This document shows positions 60,925 through 64,000 of a stretch of DNA of 64,000 nucleotides, one piece after another. Made by a program: the position numbers and the translations under genes. The stretch is taken from contig CAWGTB010000009.1 in assembly GCA_963825405.1 (NCBI GenBank), positions 1 through 64,000 on the forward strand, in the 5' to 3' direction. This stretch comes from JACPNO01 sp963825405 (GTDB lineage Bacteria > Acidobacteriota > Terriglobia > Bryobacterales > Bryobacteraceae). Under the pieces are notes generated by a model, which saw only the letters and a program-made list of their open reading frames with translations, ran no database searches and had not been told where the DNA came from. Numbering within the stretch: position 1 is the first letter of the stretch; each line of letters opens with the position of its first letter.

Positions 60925-61899
60925 TCAAAACGTAGCAATCGGATTCAGCGGTGACCCCGTTCCACCTGGCACGGCCAGCGGCGATGCGGTGAGCATAAAT
61001 TCCCAGCGGTTGCGCTGCGCCGCGGCCTGGCTTACGGCTTCCAGATCGCAGTTGTCGAAGATCATTACGCCCATCGCGTTGAGCAGTAATTGATGAATCG
61101 GCTGGACCACGCCCGCCACGCCCGACGGCATCACGTCGCTCGCCGCATCGCTGCCTACCATGGCCACGTCGCGATCCTTGATCCACTTCGCGCACGTCGC
61201 GTAGAGGCCAGCGGCGTTGTTGGCGATGTCCCACGGGCCCTTCGCTTTACGGCGCGCCCAGCGTCCGGTGCGAATGAAAATCACGTCACCACTGCGTACC
61301 TTGAGGCCGGTCTTCTTCTCCCAGGCGTCCATATCTTCGGGATAAATGGCTTGCCCGCCTTCCAGATAAGGCACGCCTTTGAGCCAGGGAATATCGATGA
61401 GCAGGCCGCGCGTGATGATGCCGTTCTTCACATTCAGGATCGCCAGCTTACCTGCGCCTTGCTTGGTGACTTCGTCCTTCGAGAAGCCGTTGAACATTTT
61501 GCCGTTGTAGAACAGGTGCGACAGCGAGTCCATGTGAGTGTGCGCGTAACCGTGGTACGACACCTTATACGTGTCCATGGCGTAGGAGCCGGCAAGCGGG
61601 TTGGCGCCGGTGTTATTCATCTCGTGTACAAAAGGCGAATCGTTATCGAGGGCTTTTTCGGTTTCTGTGTCGCGGGCGAGCGAAACGGAGACGCCTTCCT
61701 TGACCAACGCGGCGGCCTCTTTGCGCTTGGCGGGCGTTATCAGATTGAGCGCGCCTAGTTGGTCCTGCTTTCCCCAGCGGCCCCAGTTGGAGAGATCTTT
61801 CATCATTTTTTCGACGTCGGCTTGGGTGACGTTGCGGGGAGACTGCGCGGCCAGTGGAAGCAGAAGCAGCGTGAGGATCAGGATCAGAGAGGATTTCAT
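60925..61899 (-). CDS. Secreted cyclase-family (kynurenine formamidase-like) protein
   Basis: 324 residues with a signal peptide (MKSSLILILTLLLLPLAAQS). The family metal-binding motif is SYHGYAHTHMDSLSHLFYNG (HxxTHxDxxxH type), followed by LIDIPWLKGVPYLEGGQAIY and GLKVRSGDVIFIRTGRWARR. The C-terminal part VGSDAASDVMPSGVAGVVQP and HQLLLNAMGVMIFDNCDLEA fits the cyclase fold (Pfam cyclase). Members hydrolyse amide or ester bonds or close rings; the substrate is unknown. The signal peptide is unusual for the formamidase branch but common in larger cyclase families of soil bacteria. It is a single gene with a repeat arm just upstream of its start. Confidence 0.88.
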   Translation of the reverse strand: MKSSLILILTLLLLPLAAQSPRNVTQADVEKMMKDLSNWGRWGKQDQLGALNLITPAKRKEAAALVKEGVSVSLARDTETEKALDNDSPFVHEMNNTGANPLAGSYAMDTYKVSYHGYAHTHMDSLSHLFYNGKMFNGFSKDEVTKQGAGKLAILNVKNGIITRGLLIDIPWLKGVPYLEGGQAIYPEDMDAWEKKTGLKVRSGDVIFIRTGRWARRKAKGPWDIANNAAGLYATCAKWIKDRDVAMVGSDAASDVMPSGVAGVVQPIHQLLLNAMGVMIFDNCDLEAVSQAAAQRNRWEFMLTASPLAVPGGTGSPLNPIATF

Positions 61900-61928
61900 A
61901 ACCTCTCAGTCTACACTCAAGAAAAACA

Positions 61929-61961
61929 TTTCTCGCAGAGACGCAGAGAACGCAGAGAGAA
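61929..61961. repeat. CGCAGAGA-type intergenic element, single arm, copy 5
   Basis: A left arm with three CGCAGAGA-like octamers (TTTCTCGCAGAGACGCAGAG and on) is present, but the right arm is reduced to a degenerate GTGAGAGATTCTTGC. It lies between the cyclase gene start and the end of the next minus-strand gene. This half-copy suggests that the element decays or that arms can spread separately. Confidence 0.75.
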
Positions 61962-61989
61962 AACCTGTGCTTTGTGAGAGATTCTTGCT

Positions 61990-62784
61990 TTAAATGAACC
62001 CGTGAGGCTTCCTGCCGTCCATCCAGCGGAGATTGTAGGCGTCGCCCGGATATCCGGAATCGAGCACACCCACATTGTCGGGCCACTGCAAACCATTGCT
62101 GCGGCGGATGACGTGGGCGTTTCCCAGTTCGTCGACGACTTCGAGCGTAAACGCGGCGCAATCCCGCACAAACTCGGAATGCGCGCCCGGCACCGCGAAC
62201 CACAACCAACCGATCAGCGGCATGCCGGGCTGGATCGCTTGATGCAATCCCAGCTCATCCAGCCGGGCGGTGGGATATTCGGTTCGTGCGACCTGTTCCT
62301 CGATCAACCCAGGGATGGGGTCGGTTATGTAAAACACGCTTTTGTCGGGGATATAGAGTGGCCCTTTGGCCTGATGGACCACGCCATCGAGATCGATCCA
62401 GAGCCTCCAGTTGCGTACGCGAACTGCTGCCGGATGGATATTGGCCACCGACACCTTCAACATAAGATGCGCTTCACCGGTATCCACATCGGCGGGCAAA
62501 TGATACGGGCGGCGGAACAGGCCAGCCACAATTTCGCCGCGCAGCTCCGGACGCGCATTCCGGGTTTGCGCCGACTGGACTTTGGCATTCTCTTCTCGCC
62601 ATGCCTGGTAGACGGCCGTGGCGAAAAGCAGGATAGAGCTGCCCCAACTGATTTGGCTGGACACCAGCGCGCCGCTGAACTGCCACCACAGTGCGAGTAA
62701 AGCAGCAATCGTGCCGCCGGCAAGCAGCCACAATTGGTTGATCCACGTTTCTCTCGTAAGCCGGGCAATATTCGGCATCGTCAT
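61990..62784 (-). CDS. Membrane-anchored protein of unknown function
   Basis: About 264 residues (start MTMPNIARLT, the ATG at 62784; an in-frame ATG 48 bases upstream is possible). Two adjacent hydrophobic segments at the N-terminus (LWLLAGGTIAALLALWWQF and SSQISWGSSILLFATAVYQA) are followed by a soluble domain of about 190 residues with VRVRNWRLWIDLDGVVHQA and YPTARLDELGLHQAIQPGMP, then GWLWFAVPGAHSEFVRDCAA and NGLQWPDNVGVLDSGYPGDA. The fold of the domain is probably a beta sandwich; no family is recognised. It is divergent from the kinase gene at 62929. Confidence 0.7.
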   Translation of the reverse strand: MTMPNIARLTRETWINQLWLLAGGTIAALLALWWQFSGALVSSQISWGSSILLFATAVYQAWREENAKVQSAQTRNARPELRGEIVAGLFRRPYHLPADVDTGEAHLMLKVSVANIHPAAVRVRNWRLWIDLDGVVHQAKGPLYIPDKSVFYITDPIPGLIEEQVARTEYPTARLDELGLHQAIQPGMPLIGWLWFAVPGAHSEFVRDCAAFTLEVVDELGNAHVIRRSNGLQWPDNVGVLDSGYPGDAYNLRWMDGRKPHGFI

Positions 62785-62928
62785 TTCCCACACGCCGACG
62801 CTGGCGCCGGAGCCCGTCCGCTGTCTCCTCACACCGCGTCAAACCACAATCTTGTTTGTGTAAGAATTGTGTACTCTGGCAGCGATTTACACAATCGGGA
62901 TTGTTCCTTATCACTGTTCCGAACGCTA

Positions 62929-63378
62929 ATGAACAAGCCACAACGCATCGTGCTATTGGTTGGGCTTCCCGGTTCGGGCAAGTCTACGTATCTGGAAAAG
63001 CAGGGAGTTACGGGCCTCTCCTCGGACGCCGTGCGCCAGTTGTTGGCGGATGACGCGACGGACCAGACCATCCATGCGCGCGTATTCGCGACGCTACGTT
63101 ACCTTCTGCGGCACCGTTTGCTGATCGGCCGACCCGTCACTTACATCGATGCCACGCACCTGACGCCGGAGGAACGCCGGCCGTATGTCGAGATCGCGCG
63201 TACATTCGGATGCGAGATCGAAGCGGTGTTTTTCGATGTGCCGCTGGATGTGTGCCTGGAACGAAATCGCCTGCGTCACCGGGTTGTACCCGACGAAGCA
63301 ATGGCGAAGATGGCTGCGAAATTAGTGCCGCCTACGGTTGACGAGGGGTTCACACGGGTTAGTGGGGCAGGTCTCTGA
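62929..63378 (+). CDS. Small P-loop kinase (polynucleotide-kinase-like)
   Basis: 149 residues. The Walker A motif VLLVGLPGSGKSTYLEKQGV opens the protein, followed by SSDAVRQLLADDATDQTIHA, a T4 polynucleotide-kinase-like SSD-x-R motif, and VTYIDATHLTPEERRPYVEI (Walker B-like Asp). VPLDVCLERNRLRHRVVPDE is the lid region with conserved arginines. Such AAA_33 kinases phosphorylate nucleotides, RNA ends or small molecules. The last residues (SGAGL) and stop codon are encoded by a palindromic repeat beginning at 63361, so the natural C-terminus may have been cut by about 10 residues. The start at 62929 is an ATG after 145 bp divergent from the gene at 62784. Confidence 0.85.
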   Translation: MNKPQRIVLLVGLPGSGKSTYLEKQGVTGLSSDAVRQLLADDATDQTIHARVFATLRYLLRHRLLIGRPVTYIDATHLTPEERRPYVEIARTFGCEIEAVFFDVPLDVCLERNRLRHRVVPDEAMAKMAAKLVPPTVDEGFTRVSGAGL

Positions 63379-63423
63379 CCTGCCGGTTTTTTTCTAAATG
63401 GCAGGTCGGGGACCTGCCCCACT
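63361..63423. repeat. GGGGCAGGTC palindromic element
   Basis: The arms 63361-63384 and 63400-63423 are reverse complements with two mismatches over 24 bp (AGTGGGGCAGGTC...GACCTGCC). Each arm also holds an internal GCAGGTC/GACCTGC palindrome, so a cruciform of four units can form. It supplies the stop codon of the kinase gene and directly abuts the stop of the convergent epimerase gene. Confidence 0.85.
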
Positions 63424-64000
63424 TTAGAAACCGCTGGGGGAGATCCAGAAACTTTCGCGCCATACACCGCCCGGTGAAACGCTTTGCAGCTCTTTGTACA
63501 CGCCGGCGTGTGCCAGGTTGAAGCCGTTAGTAATCGCCGACATCGGCTCGAAGCAGATGAAGTTGCGGCCCGGCGGCGCGTAGGCGATGGCGGTGGTGTA
63601 CTTCGGACCGTAGATCACCGACACTTTCTCGGTCTTCCCCTGCACCCAGAACTCGGCTTTGCCGTCGGAGCCGCGAATGAGGTTACCGAAGACATCATCG
63701 AGCTGTTGGCCCGCTAGTGGCATTGGATCGGGCAAAGTCACGGGCTTGTGCTCGCCGGTCGGGATCAGCACGCTGGAAAGTTCCATGTGGTCGCGCGCGG
63801 CTAGGTGCACGGTCCACTGATCGCGCGGGGCATCGTGAACCTGGAAGTAGGGATGATAACCGACCGCTACCGGCATCGGATCGTTCGACAGATTCTCCAG
63901 CGACGTCTCGACTTCCAACACGCCATTAGCCAGGCGATAGGTCATCTGAATGTTGTGCGCGAAGGGAAACTGCGCCATGAGATCCGGGTAGCGCCAATAT
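63424..64000 (-). CDS. Aldose 1-epimerase-family protein (cut by the window end)
   Basis: The 3' part of the gene is present (about 190 residues); the start lies beyond 64000. Features of the galactose mutarotase fold: MTYRLANGVLEVETSLENLS, PMPVAVGYHPYFQVHDAPRD (catalytic His-Pro-Tyr-Phe), GQQLDDVFGNLIRGSDGKAE and AYAPPGRNFICFEPMSAITN with the C-terminal catalytic Glu in CFEP. It converts alpha and beta anomers of sugars. The stop codon is directly next to the GGGGCAGGTC repeat. The N-terminal residues and possible signal peptide cannot be seen. Confidence 0.88.
   Translation of the reverse strand, partial: YWRYPDLMAQFPFAHNIQMTYRLANGVLEVETSLENLSNDPMPVAVGYHPYFQVHDAPRDQWTVHLAARDHMELSSVLIPTGEHKPVTLPDPMPLAGQQLDDVFGNLIRGSDGKAEFWVQGKTEKVSVIYGPKYTTAIAYAPPGRNFICFEPMSAITNGFNLAHAGVYKELQSVSPGGVWRESFWISPSGF

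Overview
The window looks like a chromosomal segment of an acidobacterium, most likely of the Solibacter/Bryobacter type. The reasons are a high-GC sequence, an ABC-like permease of the 'Acidobacterial duplicated orphan permease' (ADOP) architecture, DUF1549/DUF1553 plus DUF1501 proteins, a FecR/DUF6600 protein, many small secreted proteins of acidobacterial flavour and a dispersed CGCAGAGA-based palindrome. This is inference from gene content only; no rRNA or marker phylogeny is available here.

Layout. 1-1046: eroded accessory DNA (a MarR-family regulator remnant and a remnant antitoxin/PIN-toxin pair), ending in the 3' half of a tRNA-Gly(CCC), which is what the far end of an integrated element looks like. 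1099-2582: a secreted lipocalin-like protein and a LysR regulator. 2711-14422 (minus strand): a tightly overlapped Wsp-like chemosensory operon, cheR(TPR)-cheW-mcp-cheA(REC)-cheB, followed by two large histidine kinases. 14537-18636: three receiver-ParA/CpaE-like ATPases in the opposite direction plus a lone CheY-like protein. 18651-20585: arginine decarboxylase. 20695-23243: a secreted M28 peptidase and a metallo-beta-lactamase-fold protein. 23336-30396: a LysR regulator divergent from gltB-gltD, with a visible promoter. 30452-36436: small secreted/DinB proteins, a broken P-loop kinase between 36-bp direct repeats, a DmpA-type peptidase, sthA, a ROK protein and an unknown secreted protein. 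36462-42283: pckA and a DUF1549/1553-DUF1501 pair. 42435-47983: a PilZ-like/J-domain protein, two tandem Tat-signal aminotransferases, an APC permease and a sugar transferase. 48393-51305: a coenzyme F420 operon (npdG-cofD-cofC-cofE). 51355-64000: secreted, membrane and metabolic genes (FecR/DUF6600, ADOP permease, copper amine oxidase, MBL hydrolase, cyclase, a small kinase, an aldose epimerase cut by the window end).

The most interesting block is 2.7-18.6 kb. It encodes an alternative-function chemosensory pathway without flagellar genes or a diguanylate cyclase. Its output appears to go to histidine kinases, and it faces a family of three receiver-ATPase proteins, two of which have lost the receiver acidic pocket and may be constitutive partners. 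A role in positioning the array or a surface machine is a hypothesis.

Quality caveat: many genes are interrupted by single-base frameshifts at points where homology simply continues in another frame. There are about twenty between 2.7 and 8.3 kb, and single cases in cheR, gltD, the ROK gene, the DUF1553 gene and others. Most look like sequence errors, though the 2.7-8.3 kb burst could also be real decay. Coordinates of frameshifted genes span first start to last stop and need not be multiples of three.
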